From contig NZ_FQYY01000010.1 of NCBI RefSeq assembly GCF_900141885.1, positions 1-64,000 of the forward strand: a DNA stretch of 64,000 bases. The letters run 5' to 3'. Of this stretch, positions 8,323 through 16,003 are shown one piece after another (the first letter of the stretch is position 1; the number at the start of each line of letters is the position of its first letter). Below the pieces are notes generated by a model. That model did not search any database. It was not told where the DNA came from and saw nothing but the letters and a program-made list of their open reading frames with translations. Position numbers and translations under genes: made by a program. Origin of the DNA: Mesonia phycicola (lineage in GTDB: Bacteria; Bacteroidota; Bacteroidia; Flavobacteriales; Flavobacteriaceae).

Positions 8323-9171
8323 ATGAAAAATCTTATTTTATTATTCGTTTCATTCGTATTTTCTTTATCTATTTATGCAAAAAATGAAAGTCAGACAATC
8401 AGTGTAGAAGTTACGGGAAAAGGTAAACCAATAGTATTAATTCCTGGCTTTACAGTTCCTGGCGACATTTGGAATCCACTTGTAAAGGAACTTGAAAAGA
8501 ATTACGAATGCCACATAATAACATTAGCTGGTTTTGGAGGAACAGAACCAATTGAATTCCCTTGGTTACCTAAAGTCAACGAGTCTCTAAAAAACTACAT
8601 ATTAGAAAATGATTTACAAAATGCTACCATAATTGGTCACAGCCTGGGCGGAACAATTGCCACTTGGCTTGCTGCACAAGACGAATTAAAACTTTCTAAA
8701 ATAATACTAATTGATGCGCTTCCTGCTTCTGGAGCATTAATGATTCCTAATTTCGACCCTGAAAACTTAATTTATGAAAGTCCTTATAACAATCAACAAC
8801 TAGCAATGGATGATGTAGCCTTTGAGCAAACTGCCACAGCAATGTCGAAAAGTATGAGTCTTAAAGAATCAGCTCAAGAAAAAATTAAAAATTGGATACT
8901 AGAATCTGACCGAAAAACATATGTTTACGGATATACAGATTACCTTAAATTAGATCTTAGAGAAAATTTAAAAAATATTTCGATTCCAGTTACTATAATT
9001 GCAGCGTCACAACCATATGGTGAGGAAATGGTTAAGCAAACTTATAAAAATCAATATGCAAATTTAAAAAATTACAATTTTATTATAGTGGAAGATAGTG
9101 CCCATTTTATAATGCTTGACAAACCCGAATGGTTTTTAAAACAAATGCAAACGATATTATCATCTAATTAA
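8323..9171 (+). CDS. exported alpha/beta hydrolase
   Basis: 282 residues with a signal peptide (MKNLILLFVSFVFSLSIYAK). It shows the oxyanion-hole region IVLIPGFTVPGDIW, the nucleophile elbow GHSLGGTIA (Ser near residue 108) and the catalytic His in DSAHFIMLDKP, as in the alpha/beta hydrolase fold. Its stop overlaps the sigma factor's start (TAATG at 9169-9173), so it is the first gene of a coupled three-gene operon. An exported hydrolase encoded with an ECF sigma and a membrane protein recurs in Bacteroidota; whether the hydrolase is the regulated output or part of sensing is unknown. Confidence 0.88.
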   Translation: MKNLILLFVSFVFSLSIYAKNESQTISVEVTGKGKPIVLIPGFTVPGDIWNPLVKELEKNYECHIITLAGFGGTEPIEFPWLPKVNESLKNYILENDLQNATIIGHSLGGTIATWLAAQDELKLSKIILIDALPASGALMIPNFDPENLIYESPYNNQQLAMDDVAFEQTATAMSKSMSLKESAQEKIKNWILESDRKTYVYGYTDYLKLDLRENLKNISIPVTIIAASQPYGEEMVKQTYKNQYANLKNYNFIIVEDSAHFIMLDKPEWFLKQMQTILSSN

Positions 9172-9662
9172 TGATTACAGAACAAGAATTTACTAACATC
9201 TATAATATACACGCTTCTAAAGTCCACAGGTTGTGTTTAGGATATGCATCAGGAAATAATGAGCTTGCAAAAGAATGGCATCAGGAGACTTTTATAAAAG
9301 TTTGGAAACATAGAAACTCATTTAAAGGAAAGTCGTCTATTGACACTTGGATTTATAGAATTGCCGTAAATGTGTGTTTAGGGGATTTACGTAAAACAAA
9401 AAAAAGCATCACTATTAATGAAGACTTATTGTCAAATAGTAACTATGATGATAATAAAAAAGATGATGAAAAAAATATCAAAAAAATGTATCACTGTATT
9501 GACCAACTAAATGAGCAAAATAAAGCATTGATATTATTAGAACTAGAAAACATACCACAAACTACTATTGCAGACACCGTTGGTTTAGCACACGGAACAT
9601 TGAGAACGCGCTTGAGTCGTATTCGAAAATCACTTTTAAAATGTATTACAAATGGAAAATGA
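9171..9662 (+). CDS. ECF-type RNA polymerase sigma factor
   Basis: 163 residues with the sigma-70 region 2 signature (EFTNIYNIHASKVHRLCLGYASG..EWHQETFIKVWKHRNSFKGKSSIDTWIYRIAVNVCLGDLRK) and region 4 (CIDQLNEQNKALILLELENIPQTTIADTVGLAHGTLRTRLSRIRKSLLKCI). It has the usual ECF length and no region 3. The start is the ATG overlapping the hydrolase stop, and its own end overlaps the next start by 11 bases. The membrane protein that follows is the expected anti-sigma or sensor partner. A sigma factor inside a cassette means the cassette can bring its own regulation with it. Confidence 0.92.
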   Translation: MITEQEFTNIYNIHASKVHRLCLGYASGNNELAKEWHQETFIKVWKHRNSFKGKSSIDTWIYRIAVNVCLGDLRKTKKSITINEDLLSNSNYDDNKKDDEKNIKKMYHCIDQLNEQNKALILLELENIPQTTIADTVGLAHGTLRTRLSRIRKSLLKCITNGK

Positions 9663-10200
9663 TAACTTAAATAAATTATGGGATATTCAAACTAATGATA
9701 TATCAAACTTTAATCCCAAAGAAATAATCACAAAAGCAAAGAAGCAACGTAACAGTCAATATATCAGCATCACTGTAATGTCGTTAACAGTGATGGTATT
9801 GATGATCTATGCTTTTTATTATGCATTTAGTCAATGGAATACCTTTAATCTAGGTTTAATTCTAATGATTTCTAGTCTTACATTACGAATTTTCTTGGAG
9901 TTCTATTCATTATATCGCAAAGAAAAACAACTAATCTCAATGGCTCAAAAAGCTTACCGCTCCTATCTGAAAAAGTATTACAAAGCTCGACAAATGATAA
10001 ACTTTGTTATTACACCAATCTGTATTGCAGTTTATATAGTTGGATTTTATTTGCTACTACCTTACTTTAAAGATTACTTTTCAAAAGGGTTTTACACTTA
10101 CATTCTAATTTCAGGTTTTCTTTCTCTTACTTTTGTTATTATTATAATTATTAAGAACATAATCAAAGAACAAAGCTTTTTAAGACAATTGCATAAATGA
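9652..10200 (+). CDS. membrane protein, probable anti-sigma partner
   Basis: 182 residues. A short soluble N-terminus (MENDNLNKLWDIQTNDISNFNPKEIITKAKKQRN) precedes about four membrane segments (VMSLTVMVLMIYAFYYAF, GLILMISSLTLRIFL, FVITPICIAVYIVGFYLLL, YTYILISGFLSLTFVIIIII). The order (cytosolic N-terminal helix, then membrane spans) and the 11-base overlap with the sigma gene suggest a sigma-sequestering role. That is inference from context, since no canonical anti-sigma motif is visible. Last gene of cassette 8200-10238. Confidence 0.65.
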   Translation: MENDNLNKLWDIQTNDISNFNPKEIITKAKKQRNSQYISITVMSLTVMVLMIYAFYYAFSQWNTFNLGLILMISSLTLRIFLEFYSLYRKEKQLISMAQKAYRSYLKKYYKARQMINFVITPICIAVYIVGFYLLLPYFKDYFSKGFYTYILISGFLSLTFVIIIIIKNIIKEQSFLRQLHK

Positions 10201-10235
10201 TAAAAAATATAAATTTGATAAAAAAAACGTTGCAA

Positions 10236-10364
10236 AACACCGTATAATTCCAACTAAGGTTTAGTTGTGTCCTTCGGAAATAGACTCAAAAGCGTCAAAG
10301 TTAGCTCTTTTTATTATTTTTACTCCTAACACTTCAATTAGCTAGAAAATTACACATAACTATT
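10236..10364 (+). repeat. attC-like repeat, copy 8 (weakly decayed)
   Basis: Left end AACACC-GTATAATTCC is intact. The first hairpin is altered (TGTGTCCTTCGGAAATA) and the right end has drifted to TACACATAACTATT, where the other copies read TACAAAACCGTT. It is the first clearly degraded copy when reading left to right. Confidence 0.75.
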
Positions 10365-10387
10365 ATATGTAATTGAATACAATTTAA

Positions 10388-10858
10388 ATGAAAAAAATTA
10401 AAGTAGTAAAAAAACAGATTTTACAACGAAAAGGTGATTTATACAGTAAATCTTATAAAGTAGAATCCGGCTTATTAAGAAGTTATACAATTGATGAAAA
10501 AGGAAAAGAGCATATTTTTATGTTCGGGCCTGAGGGTTGGATTGTTACAGACTATGTGTCACCTAAAGAACCTTGTGAATTATATATTGATGCTTTAGAA
10601 GATTCTGTAATTATTCCTATAGAAAAAACATCTACACAAGATATTGATTTAAAAAAGTTTATAAAACGAATTCGGGTATTACAAAACAGAGTAATTATGC
10701 TTATGAGTGCTTCAGCAGTTGATAGATATGAGCATTTTATATCTACCTACCCAAATATTATACAAAGAGTTCCGCAACATATGATTGCTTCTTATCTTGG
10801 CATTACACCCGAAGCTTTGAGCTCTCTAAAAAGTCAACGACTACGTTCAAAACAATAG
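10388..10858 (+). CDS. Crp/Fnr-family transcriptional regulator
   Basis: 156 residues. The N-terminal cyclic-nucleotide-binding-like beta-roll (LQRKGDLYSKSYKVESGLLRSYTIDEKGKEHIFMFGPEGWIV) is followed by a dimerisation helix and an HTH (VPQHMIASYLGITPEALSSLKSQR). Slightly short for the family (about 190), mainly at the N-terminus. No Fe-S Cys cluster is seen. It is followed by DoxX and two SRPBCC genes on the same strand, which it may control. Confidence 0.82.
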   Translation: MKKIKVVKKQILQRKGDLYSKSYKVESGLLRSYTIDEKGKEHIFMFGPEGWIVTDYVSPKEPCELYIDALEDSVIIPIEKTSTQDIDLKKFIKRIRVLQNRVIMLMSASAVDRYEHFISTYPNIIQRVPQHMIASYLGITPEALSSLKSQRLRSKQ

Positions 10859-10946
10859 TAGATTTCTTAATCTACATTAATGTATTTAAATTCACTTCTT
10901 CTGTTATTTACAGCTTAAATAATTTTAAACTAAAATACCAGAAAAA

Positions 10947-11312
10947 ATGAATATTACACTTTACATAGCACAAGGCTTATTAGGCTTTATATTCCTTATG
11001 GCAGGAATAATGAAAGTAACAAAAAATAAAGAGACACTTCGTGAAAAACTAGGAGATTGGACAGATAACTATTCTGAAAACAAGCTAAAATTAATAGGAC
11101 TTTTAGAAATTTTAGGTGCCATAGGTATTGTTTTACCTATATTTATTGGCGCTTTAGCAATACTAGTGCCAATTGCTGCAATTGGAATATCTATGATTAT
11201 GATTGGAGCGTTAATGATTCATCTTAAAAGAAAAGAAAAAGACAAAGTAGTTGTAAACCTTATTCTTTTATTACTAGCTCTATTTATAGTTTTAGGAAGA
11301 CTTTACGTATAA
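10947..11312 (+). CDS. DoxX-like membrane protein
   Basis: 121 residues with four hydrophobic helices: IAQGLLGFIFLMAGIMKV, LIGLLEILGAIGIVLPIFIG, ILVPIAAIGISMIMIGALMIH and VNLILLLLALFIVLG. The F..AG..K and E..GaiGl.lP patterns are those of the DoxX/DoxD-like family. Its role is unknown; family members are linked to thiol/redox homeostasis. It lies 88 bases after the Crp-type regulator. Confidence 0.82.
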   Translation: MNITLYIAQGLLGFIFLMAGIMKVTKNKETLREKLGDWTDNYSENKLKLIGLLEILGAIGIVLPIFIGALAILVPIAAIGISMIMIGALMIHLKRKEKDKVVVNLILLLLALFIVLGRLYV

Positions 11313-11382
11313 TCAGTACTTTAGAATATATCACTATCTAATTTGATGGTGTTTAAAAAAAATTTAATAGCAATCTAAAAGA

Positions 11383-11898
11383 ATGAAAAAATCATTTAAA
11401 TTTTCATTACTAATACTATTGATTACTATCAGTAGTCAACTTCAGGCTCAAAAAAATGTTTCAATAACTAAAACTATTGATATTCCTATAGGTAAGGATA
11501 AATTATTCAATTATATATCAGACTTAAATAACGATGTCGTGTGGAGAGCTGAAGTTGATAGCATGGTACAAATTACTTCACCAAAATATGGTAAAGGTTT
11601 TACCGAATATTCTTCGTTTGGAAAAAAGCGTACCATAACACCAACATATGTAACGGAAAATAAAGATCATAAAATTATTTATACGACTCCAGATACCTCT
11701 AAATATTACTTGCAAAGTATTAGAGAAGTAACTACACTCGAAAATGGAGAATCTAGATTTACTTACACTTTAATATTTGATAATAAAATGACCGGAGAAA
11801 CGGCTCCTTTTGTAATACCAAAATTTATGACCAAAATGTTTTACGGTAGCACAATGAAGAAGTATTTAAAAAGATTGGCAGAAGAATTGAATAAATAA
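11383..11898 (+). CDS. exported SRPBCC (START-like) protein
   Basis: 171 residues with a signal peptide (MKKSFKFSLLILLITISSQLQAQ) followed by a polyketide-cyclase/START-like domain (ITKTIDIPIGKDKLFNYISDLNNDVVWRAEVDSM ... GKGFTEYSSFGKKRTITPTYVTE ... FTYTLIFDNKM). Proteins of this fold bind hydrophobic ligands. Export of an SRPBCC domain is less common than the cytosolic form. Followed after 11 bases by a second SRPBCC gene. Confidence 0.75.
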   Translation: MKKSFKFSLLILLITISSQLQAQKNVSITKTIDIPIGKDKLFNYISDLNNDVVWRAEVDSMVQITSPKYGKGFTEYSSFGKKRTITPTYVTENKDHKIIYTTPDTSKYYLQSIREVTTLENGESRFTYTLIFDNKMTGETAPFVIPKFMTKMFYGSTMKKYLKRLAEELNK

Positions 11899-11909
11899 AA
11901 TTAATAGAA

Positions 11910-12341
11910 ATGAAAAAAAAGTTTATTCATAACATTGAATTTCAAACACCTGCTTCTGTCAATAAAGTGTATGATTTTGCGAAAAATGTTGAAAAAAGAA
12001 GCGAGTGGATTTCAATAATCCAAAAAGTAGAATTATTAGATAGTCCTATTAAGGTTGGCAGTAAATTTAAAGAGTATACTAATAAAGGAACTATGATTCT
12101 TGAATTTACAGCTCTTGAACCTAATAATAAAGTGGCATACAAAACCATTGAGTCTAAAGGGTTATTTGCTGACATAAATTGGGATATTGAAGAAACTAAT
12201 GGAGGAAGTTTTGTTAAAATTTCGTTCTCTTTTCAAGCTAAAGGATTTCTAAAAATAATATTACCAATAATGTTCAATAAAATTAAACAAGGAATAGACA
12301 ACGACATAAGACTACTTGAAGGTTTATTACTTAATAATTAA
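11910..12341 (+). CDS. SRPBCC-family protein
   Basis: 143 residues without a signal peptide. It opens IEFQTPASVNKVYDFAKNVEKRSEWISIIQKVELL and continues GSKFKEYTNKGTMILEFTALEPNNKVAYKTIESKGLFADINWDIEET, a full-length polyketide-cyclase-2-like fold. It is probably co-transcribed with the preceding exported homologue. It ends 15 bases before the cassette's AAC terminus at 12356. Confidence 0.78.
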   Translation: MKKKFIHNIEFQTPASVNKVYDFAKNVEKRSEWISIIQKVELLDSPIKVGSKFKEYTNKGTMILEFTALEPNNKVAYKTIESKGLFADINWDIEETNGGSFVKISFSFQAKGFLKIILPIMFNKIKQGIDNDIRLLEGLLLNN

Positions 12342-12355
12342 AATAAACGACATAC

Positions 12356-12483
12356 AACATCGTACAATTTCAACTAAATTTAGTTTATATCTTACAGTAA
12401 AAGACACAAAAGCTTCAAAGTTAGCTCTTTTTACTATCTTTACTCCTAAACTTGCCTTCACCAGAAAATTATACAAAATTGTT
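12356..12483 (+). repeat. attC-like 128-bp repeat, copy 9 (decayed)
   Basis: Still 128 nt with AACATC-GTACAATTTCAAC at the left and AAAATTATACAAAATTGTT at the right. The first hairpin is destroyed (TATATCTTACAGTAAAAGACA), while the central GTTAGCTCTTTTTACTATCTTTACTCC segment is almost unchanged. The left flank GACATACAAC still pairs partly with the cassette start at 10362 (ATTATATGTA). Confidence 0.72.
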
Positions 12484-12492
12484 ACCCAAAAT

Positions 12493-12597
12493 ATGAAAGT
12501 AACCTTGAGAATATTTTCGATTTTACTGATTTGTTTATTTTTTAGCAAATCTTATTCTCAAAAATTAATCAAGATTATTATGAAATTGCTACATTAA
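12493..12597 (+). pseudogene. signal-peptide remnant of a lost gene
   Basis: ATG at 12493 directly after the repeat gives MKVTLRIFSILLICLFFSKSYSQ, a complete signal peptide ending in the S-Q cleavage context usual here. Only 12 more residues (KLIKIIMKLLH) precede the stop. I read it as the 5' stub of an exported-protein gene deleted after the array formed. A genuine 34-residue peptide cannot be excluded. Confidence 0.5.
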
Positions 12598-12665
12598 AAT
12601 CTCTTATTAGTCTGTAAACAGAAATTAATTCTTCTTAATAATCACCACCAAACCTACCTCCTATT

Positions 12666-13352
12666 ATGATAAATCTTTTATTATTTAAAAAAAGTATTAA
12701 ATATTTATTTTTCTGTTTGCTTATTACTTCTTGTAAATCAAATTTTGACTTAACCGAAGTCAAATTTGGAGAAACTAACGTTAATGTTATTATACCTGAA
12801 AAAACAGAAAAAAATGACTATCAATTAGGTGATGATAAAATTAGAAGCTCAAGGTCTAAAGAAATATTAACTGTTAATAAAGTAGAACTACAAAACCAAA
12901 CTAAAGATACAAGTTTTTATAATTATGTTTCATTCAAGTACAATGAAAAAAATATTATTACAGAATATACATTAGCATATTATACCTTGAAAGAAGAACC
13001 TAAAATTGTTTATAATTTATTAAAAGATAAAATAGGATTACCTAGTTTTAGACACTATACAACCAATTATGACAAAGAGCATCAAAATTATGATGCCGTA
13101 ATTTGGGAAGACAAACAAAATAACAAACTCTATAGATTGAGATATCACTTATGGGAAGAAGAAGGTCTAAGAGAATTAAGGTTAACTGTTTTAATTAATA
13201 GCGAATCTAATATAGAAGATCCGGTATATTCTGGTCAACCGTTTTATTTCTGGAAAGATTATATAAATACACGTAATAGATTAGGTAACAATAATTATAC
13301 ATACCAAGAATTTATTAAAAGCGAAGGATCGTATAGTTTTTTTTCAGAATAA
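12666..13352 (+). CDS. hypothetical lipoprotein
   Basis: 228 residues with a lipoprotein signal (KSIKYLFFCLLITSC, Cys near residue 23). The body is rich in charged and aromatic residues (YDAVIWEDKQNNKLYRLRYHLWEEEGLRELRLTVLI) and has no family I recognise. It probably sits in the outer membrane facing the periplasm. It is the first intact gene after the decayed repeat at 12356, with no clear cassette end behind it. Confidence 0.65.
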   Translation: MINLLLFKKSIKYLFFCLLITSCKSNFDLTEVKFGETNVNVIIPEKTEKNDYQLGDDKIRSSRSKEILTVNKVELQNQTKDTSFYNYVSFKYNEKNIITEYTLAYYTLKEEPKIVYNLLKDKIGLPSFRHYTTNYDKEHQNYDAVIWEDKQNNKLYRLRYHLWEEEGLRELRLTVLINSESNIEDPVYSGQPFYFWKDYINTRNRLGNNNYTYQEFIKSEGSYSFFSE

Positions 13353-13472
13353 AACATAAGATAAGCTGCTAATCGTATTATTACAAAAATGTAAGTTTTC
13401 TTTCTTATTTTTAAAGGTTTTTTATTTCAATCTAATAAATCTTTTAGTTCTATCAGTAATTGGTGTAAATTT

Positions 13473-13817
13473 TTAAGCAAAGATTTTTTTTCTATGGTTA
13501 ACCCCCCAATTATATAACTCTAAAATAACTTTTTTTAAAGTTTTAGAGTATTCTGTAGGTGCATATTCTGTTCTTACAGGAAAACCATTTAACACAGTTC
13601 TTGTAATTAACTTATTTTCTTCCATATCTTTTAATTCTTTAGATAATACCTTTGTGCTTAATTTGGGAATACTACGTTCAATTTCTCTAAAATGTTTGTT
13701 TCCTTCCCAAATAGAAATTAAAATTAAAATTTTCCATTTACCACCTATTACATCTAATGTATCTCTTATAGGTAGTAATGCAGACATACATTCTTTATGT
13801 TCTTTTTTTTTCATCAT
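13473..13817 (-). CDS. HxlR-family winged-helix regulator
   Basis: 114 residues with the HxlR hallmarks CMSALLPIRDTLDVIGGKWKILILISIWEGNKHFREIERSIPKLSTKVLSKELKDMEENKLITRTV and PVRTEYAPTEYSKTLKKVILELYNWG. The Cys near residue 10 is in the position used for thiol or aldehyde sensing in some members. It is divergent from a DoxX-like gene, and three tandem palindromes fill the space between them, so it most likely represses both genes. An almost full-length protein with a normal start at 13817. Confidence 0.92.
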   Translation of the reverse strand: MMKKKEHKECMSALLPIRDTLDVIGGKWKILILISIWEGNKHFREIERSIPKLSTKVLSKELKDMEENKLITRTVLNGFPVRTEYAPTEYSKTLKKVILELYNWGVNHRKKIFA

Positions 13818-13828
13818 AATTCATTAGT

Positions 13829-13882
13829 GATTACCTTTTGGTAACTGATTACCTAAAGGTATCTGATTACTTATGGTAACCA
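13829..13882. promoter_or_regulatory. three tandem 18-bp operators between hxlR-type and doxX-type genes
   Basis: Three consecutive 18-nt units, GATTACCTTTTGGTAACT (13829-13846), GATTACCTAAAGGTATCT (13847-13864) and GATTACTTATGGTAACCA (13865-13882). Each contains an inverted repeat TTACC-N4-GGTAA or a variant. The exact 18-bp period and the position 11 bases from the HxlR start and 43 from the DoxX start point to cooperative binding by the HxlR protein. Confidence 0.75.
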
Positions 13883-13925
13883 AAAATAGTTAATTTTGGT
13901 TTATAATTTCTAACAAATATTTAAA

Positions 13926-14309
13926 ATGAAAAACAAAGTTCTAACAGTTTTATGCATTCTCTTTGGTTTAATGATGGTTAATTCTGGTTTAAACAAATTC
14001 TTCAACTATATGCCAATGCCAAAAATGTCTGAAGAAATGATGTTAATAATGAGTGCATTTATAACTATAAAATGGATCTTTCCTCTGGTGGCTATTGTTG
14101 AAATTATTGGGGGTATTTTAATAGCAATTCCTAAAAAAAGAGCATTAGGTGCAATTATAATTCTTCCTATTACGATAGGTATTTTTGTACATCATTTAGT
14201 TCATGATATAGCAAGTATTGCAATAGCTTTAATTTTATTAGTCATCAATATTTGGGCAATTATTGCAAATTGGCATAAGTACCAACCAATTATAAAAATT
14301 AATAGTTAG
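13926..14309 (+). CDS. DoxX-like membrane protein
   Basis: 127 residues with four helices. The N-terminal VLTVLCILFGLMMVNSGLNKFFNYMPMP is the DoxX-type 'GlnKFf' segment, followed by ITIKWIFPLVAIVEIIGGILIAIP, LGAIIILPITIGIFVHHLV and IAIALILLVINIWAIIANWHKY. It is divergent from the HxlR regulator. HxlR-DoxX pairs are frequent and usually respond to reactive electrophiles or disulfide stress; that role is inference here. Confidence 0.82.
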   Translation: MKNKVLTVLCILFGLMMVNSGLNKFFNYMPMPKMSEEMMLIMSAFITIKWIFPLVAIVEIIGGILIAIPKKRALGAIIILPITIGIFVHHLVHDIASIAIALILLVINIWAIIANWHKYQPIIKINS

Positions 14310-14319
14310 TTATACTATT

Positions 14320-14441
14320 AACAAACCATATAACTACAGCTAAGGTAGTTTTGTTTTTTGGGCACAAATAGGTAATTATTTATAGTTAGTTCTTTTTATA
14401 GTACCTTTATCACTAATCTTTCTTTCCCAAATAAAGTTGTT
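14320..14441 (+). repeat. strongly decayed attC-like repeat, copy 10
   Basis: AACAAACCATATAACTACAGCTAAGG at the left (residual similarity to the AAC-N3-GTATAATTCC-AACTAAGG arm), the middle block TTAGTTCTTTTTATAGTACCTTTATCACTAATCTTTC, and a poorly defined right end near 14439-14441 (GTT). Hairpins are lost. Boundaries are approximate. Confidence 0.45.
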
Positions 14442-14483
14442 TAAGAATGGTTAAAACAACCCAAAAAACAAGACTACCTTTCA

Positions 14484-15428
14484 ATGAAATCAAATAAATC
14501 AACAGCAATTTTATTAGGTGTATTATCTGCTTTATTTTTTGCAGTAACTTTTGTGCTAAATAGATTAATGTCTGTTGATGGTGGACATTGGATATGGAGT
14601 TCTTCACTACGTTTCTTTTGGATGATTCCTTTTCTTTTGATTTTAGTTCTTTTTAGAAAAAACTTCAAATCACTGCTAATAGAAATGAAGAAAAAGCCTT
14701 GGCAATGGATACTTTGGAGTACTATTGGCTTTGGTATTTTCTATGCTCCTTTAACTTTTGCTGCTGCTTATGGACCTTCTTGGCTTGTAGCAAGTACTTG
14801 GCAAATTACAATTGTAGCAGGTATGTTAATATCTCCTATTATAAATAAAACAAGTTTTAAAAATACCATATCTATACAAGCATTAGCTTTCTCGTTAATA
14901 ATACTGTTAGGTATATTAATAATGCAAATAAGTCAAGCTAAATCTATTTCTATAAATGAACTCTTGCTGGGTACAATACCTGTTTTAATAGCTGCATTTG
15001 CTTACCCATTAGGTAATCGTAAAATGATGCAGATTAGTAATGGTAAACTAAACGCTATACAAAGAACTTTAGGGATGACATTAGGTAGTTTACCTTTTTG
15101 GATGTTATTATCTATTTACGGCCTTAGCATAGATGAGTTCCCTAATGAGCCTCAAGTATACCAAACATTAATTGTTGCTATATGCTCTGGTGTAATTGCT
15201 ACAGTGTTATTTTTTATGGCTACAGATAAAGTACAAAAAGACGAAAAAGCCCTGGCTTCTGTAGAAGCAACGCAATCTGCTGAAGTACTTTTTGCTCTTG
15301 TTGGAGAAATTATTATTTTAAAAATTCATTTACCAGATATCTACTCTATTATAGGAATTGTATTAGTTATTATTGGAATGTTATTACATAGTTTTAAAAA
15401 AGAAAAAACTGCAACTACTAATGTATAA
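14484..15428 (+). CDS. EmrE/EamA-type multidrug or metabolite efflux transporter
   Basis: 314 residues with about ten membrane helices, starting LLGVLSALFFAVTFVLNRLMSVDGGHWIWSSSLRFFWMIPFLL. The two-halves layout (each about five helices, the second ending IYSIIGIVLVIIGMLLHSF) and the length fit the 'multidrug resistance efflux transporter' family within the DMT superfamily. The conserved WSSSLRFFWMIPFLLI and the later SVEATQSAEVLFALVGE segments support this. Substrate unknown. It lies between two decayed repeats, so it may be the oldest recognisable cassette of the array. Confidence 0.82.
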   Translation: MKSNKSTAILLGVLSALFFAVTFVLNRLMSVDGGHWIWSSSLRFFWMIPFLLILVLFRKNFKSLLIEMKKKPWQWILWSTIGFGIFYAPLTFAAAYGPSWLVASTWQITIVAGMLISPIINKTSFKNTISIQALAFSLIILLGILIMQISQAKSISINELLLGTIPVLIAAFAYPLGNRKMMQISNGKLNAIQRTLGMTLGSLPFWMLLSIYGLSIDEFPNEPQVYQTLIVAICSGVIATVLFFMATDKVQKDEKALASVEATQSAEVLFALVGEIIILKIHLPDIYSIIGIVLVIIGMLLHSFKKEKTATTNV

Positions 15429-15480
15429 CTTCCAACAAGTTCTTTTCATTATCTTCAAATAAAGAGAATTAGTTATACAT
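15420..15480 (+). repeat. shortened attC-like remnant, copy 11
   Basis: AATGTATAACTTCCAACAAG at the left, the conserved CTTTTCATTATCTTCA-type middle, and TTAGTTATAC at the right. The ends GTATAAC and GTTATAC still pair, but half of the unit is deleted. It overlaps the 3' end of the transporter gene. No attC-like sequence is seen beyond this point. Confidence 0.4.
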
Positions 15481-15656
15481 CATTTAATTTAGTTTTTAAA
15501 TATTTCTTGAAACTATTATTAAACTAAAACTTTACATCAAAAATATAAACAACTAAAAATCAATATATTAAAAGTAAATCAAAAAAGTAATTGTTTTAAA
15601 AATAAATAATTAAAACATAACTTTCATATATCTAGAATTATAGATATATTTAAAAT

Positions 15657-15959
15657 ATGAATTTAAAGATAGCAACAGAAATAGGAAAATGTTTATCTAA
15701 CCAAACTAGGTTTCAGATATTAGAATGGTTAAAAGAACCTGAAAAACACTTTCCGCCGCATGAAACATTAAAGCATTTTAATGATGGGGTTTGTGTAACT
15801 TATATTCAAGAAAAAACCGGATTATCACAATCAACTATTTCAACATATTTAACTAATATGGAAAAATGCGGATTGTTAATTTCTACCCGACACGGTAAAT
15901 GGTCTTATTTAAAAAGGAATGAAGAAATTATTAAACAATTTACAGATTTTCTTACTTAA
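15657..15959 (+). CDS. ArsR/winged-helix transcriptional regulator
   Basis: 100 residues: MNLKIATEIGKCLSNQTRFQILEWLKEPEKHFPP..HFNDGVCVTYIQEKTGLSQSTISTYLTNMEKCGLLISTRHGKWSYLKRNEEIIKQF. This is an ArsR-type HTH with the winged strand at TRHGKWSYLKR. The GVCV Cys could belong to a metal or thiol sensor, but no second Cys of a CxC pair is present. It is followed by a small membrane protein and an SDR gene, which it may regulate as one unit. The 200 bases upstream are AT-rich without other features. Confidence 0.85.
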   Translation: MNLKIATEIGKCLSNQTRFQILEWLKEPEKHFPPHETLKHFNDGVCVTYIQEKTGLSQSTISTYLTNMEKCGLLISTRHGKWSYLKRNEEIIKQFTDFLT

Positions 15960-16003
15960 AAAAATTTTAAAACTCATATCTACATTTCGCAATATATAAA
16001 ACT

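Noticed and set aside
195-12483. Repeats as ordinary MITE-type insertions
   Set aside because: A MITE would be flanked by direct target duplications. Here the sequences on the two sides of one repeat are unrelated, and complementarity is between the two ends of each cassette.
12316-12597. 93-codon plus-strand ORF overlapping the SRPBCC gene and repeat copy 9
   Set aside because: It is built mostly from repeat sequence; only the signal-peptide stub at its 3' end looks like former coding DNA.
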